In this document: piece by piece, positions 42,237 through 43,105 of the stretch
Layout of the letters: every line of letters starts with the position of its first letter
How positions within the stretch are numbered: the first letter of the stretch is position 1
NCBI GenBank assembly: GCA_964431685.1
Contig: CAYSLA010000009.1
Location: 1 to 43,105, forward strand
Reading direction: 5' to 3'
DNA from: CAYSLA01 sp964431685
Lineage (GTDB): Bacteria; Armatimonadota; UBA5829
Length of the DNA stretch: 43,105 nt
Program-made: the position numbers and the translations under genes
Notes under the pieces: generated by a model
What the model saw: the letters and a program-made list of their open reading frames with translations, nothing else
Told to the model about the DNA's origin: nothing
The model's database searches: none

Positions 42237-43040
42237 TTGACTGTAGACTATGTGCCTGCCGGCAGGAATGCGCGGGAGTGCAAATACTGGTGGTTCGACG
42301 GCTGGGATTGGCTGGTAAACAGTGTTCTCTCGGTTGCTGGTTCTTCGCGCATAGACGTCGGCGTCGGACGCGTAGCCATCGATCCGCACATCCACTCGCT
42401 GTTTTCTCACTGCAGTATCTCCGACCCAAGGCGCATACTCACCAGGGCGTTCCAGTTAGGGCTGTCGGCTGTGGCGGTTATGGACCATAACACTTCTGCC
42501 GGGTCGGCTGAAGCCGTGCGCTGCTCTGAGTCGATGAAACTAACAGGCGAACTGCCCGATGAGTTCATAGTCATACCCGGATTGGAGATCAACAGCACCA
42601 TTGGCCACATAGGAGCTCTGTTCATAAGCACAGAGATCGAGATGGGACTCAAGCCAGAAGAGGTCTTGCGGATAATACGCGAGGAAGGCGGGGTGTCCGT
42701 GGCAGTGCATCCTTACCATTCAACAGGGGTGAGGGATGCAGTGTTCGATTACCATTTTGACGCAGTGGAAGTCGAGTCTGGCGCTGTATTTGACGAATCT
42801 GCCGCGGCGATGAACAGAAGTCTGGCAAGCGATCCGAGACTTGCGCACGCGGCGTGCATTGGCTCCAGCGATGCTCACTATGTGCGCGCCATAGGGTCCT
42901 GCCACACGATATTGGATTGCGCATCTGGGGATATGAACGCTCTTCGAACGTGCATACTTGACCGCCGGACGCAGGCAGTGCACACCCGGGCGTATGAACG
43001 ATCCCGCCGCCTTTTGGGCAAAGTGCGAAAACTGCGATGA
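42237..43040 (+). CDS. PHP-domain phosphoesterase
   Basis: 267-residue metal-dependent phosphoesterase. The PHP site is complete: H51-I-H53 (DPHIHSLFSHCS), D83-H84 in VMDHNTSAGS, EINSTIGHIGALF, VAVHPYH, and SSDAHYVRAIG. It resembles the YciV/TrpH-type PHP enzymes that cleave nucleoside bisphosphates or short RNA; the substrate here is not certain. The first 45 residues (KYWWFDGWDWLVNSVL) are extra. It starts at TTG 42237 with AGGA 4 nt upstream, 11 bp after the half permease. Confidence 0.85.
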   Translation: MTVDYVPAGRNARECKYWWFDGWDWLVNSVLSVAGSSRIDVGVGRVAIDPHIHSLFSHCSISDPRRILTRAFQLGLSAVAVMDHNTSAGSAEAVRCSESMKLTGELPDEFIVIPGLEINSTIGHIGALFISTEIEMGLKPEEVLRIIREEGGVSVAVHPYHSTGVRDAVFDYHFDAVEVESGAVFDESAAAMNRSLASDPRLAHAACIGSSDAHYVRAIGSCHTILDCASGDMNALRTCILDRRTQAVHTRAYERSRRLLGKVRKLR

Positions 43041-43105
43041 GCAGAGTGCGTTTGAACTAGTAGTCTTGTCAGGACTCGCCGCGCCTCATGTGTGGCAAAA
43101 CTACA

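Overview
This 43 kb window is a piece of ordinary bacterial chromosome. About 40 protein genes, one tRNA and several small elements fill it densely on both strands. I see no rRNA, CRISPR array, insertion sequence, integrase or prophage block. The gene set points to an anaerobic or facultative bacterium of the Terrabacteria type. It has a uvrC / rapZ / yvcK neighbourhood, lysine and peptidoglycan synthesis through LL-DAP aminotransferase (DapL), an Hfq, [FeFe]-hydrogenase maturases and a PEP-CTERM exported protein. Armatimonadota is my best guess, at low confidence; I could not run a phylogeny.

Layout. 0.1-2.6 kb (-): zinc alcohol dehydrogenase and FAD oxidoreductase, with a palindrome like a GntR operator between them. 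2.8-4.7 kb (+): mutL, probably leaderless. 4.7-9.3 kb (-): CAP-domain secreted protein, terminator, coaX, dusB, then two dehydrogenase-like genes. The last of these closely resembles cyanobacterial acyl-ACP reductase. 9.5-12 kb (+): M48 protease and an exported SIS-like protein. 12-14.8 kb (-): leuS behind a 32-codon ORF that looks like a stump of a flavodoxin-like gene. 15-17.4 kb (+): DUF6807/PmoA-like exported protein and a divergent PHP protein. 17.5-20 kb (-): hydG-hydE. 20.1-26 kb (+): GH36 alpha-galactosidase, a 54-residue Cys-rich microprotein, GH4 glycosidase, PEP-CTERM protein and beta-hydroxyacid dehydrogenase. 26-27.1 kb (-): tRNA-Pro(GGG) and a TrmH methyltransferase. 27.1-32 kb (+): miaA, hfq, dapF, terminator, dapL, hflX. 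31.9-38.7 kb (-): seven overlapping genes alr-uvrC-ogt-holin-rapZ-yvcK-maf. 38.9-43 kb (+): small protein, TPR protein, orphan DNA methyltransferase, degenerate ABC ATPase, half-length permease and PHP phosphoesterase. Bases 1-115 and 43041-43105 hold nothing I can name.

How the genes fit together. Much of the window is housekeeping: translation and tRNA modification (leuS, dusB, miaA, trmH, tRNA-Pro), DNA repair (mutL, uvrC, ogt), wall precursors (alr, dapF, dapL, yvcK, rapZ) and CoA synthesis (coaX). The accessory parts concern galactoside use, hydrogenase assembly and envelope proteins. The points most worth a second look are the acyl-ACP-reductase homologue with its partner, the ABC protein that lost most ATPase motifs beside a half permease, the TPR protein ending in a RiPP-leader-like tail, the leaderless promoters, the flavodoxin stump in front of leuS, and the unlisted microprotein between the two galactosidases.
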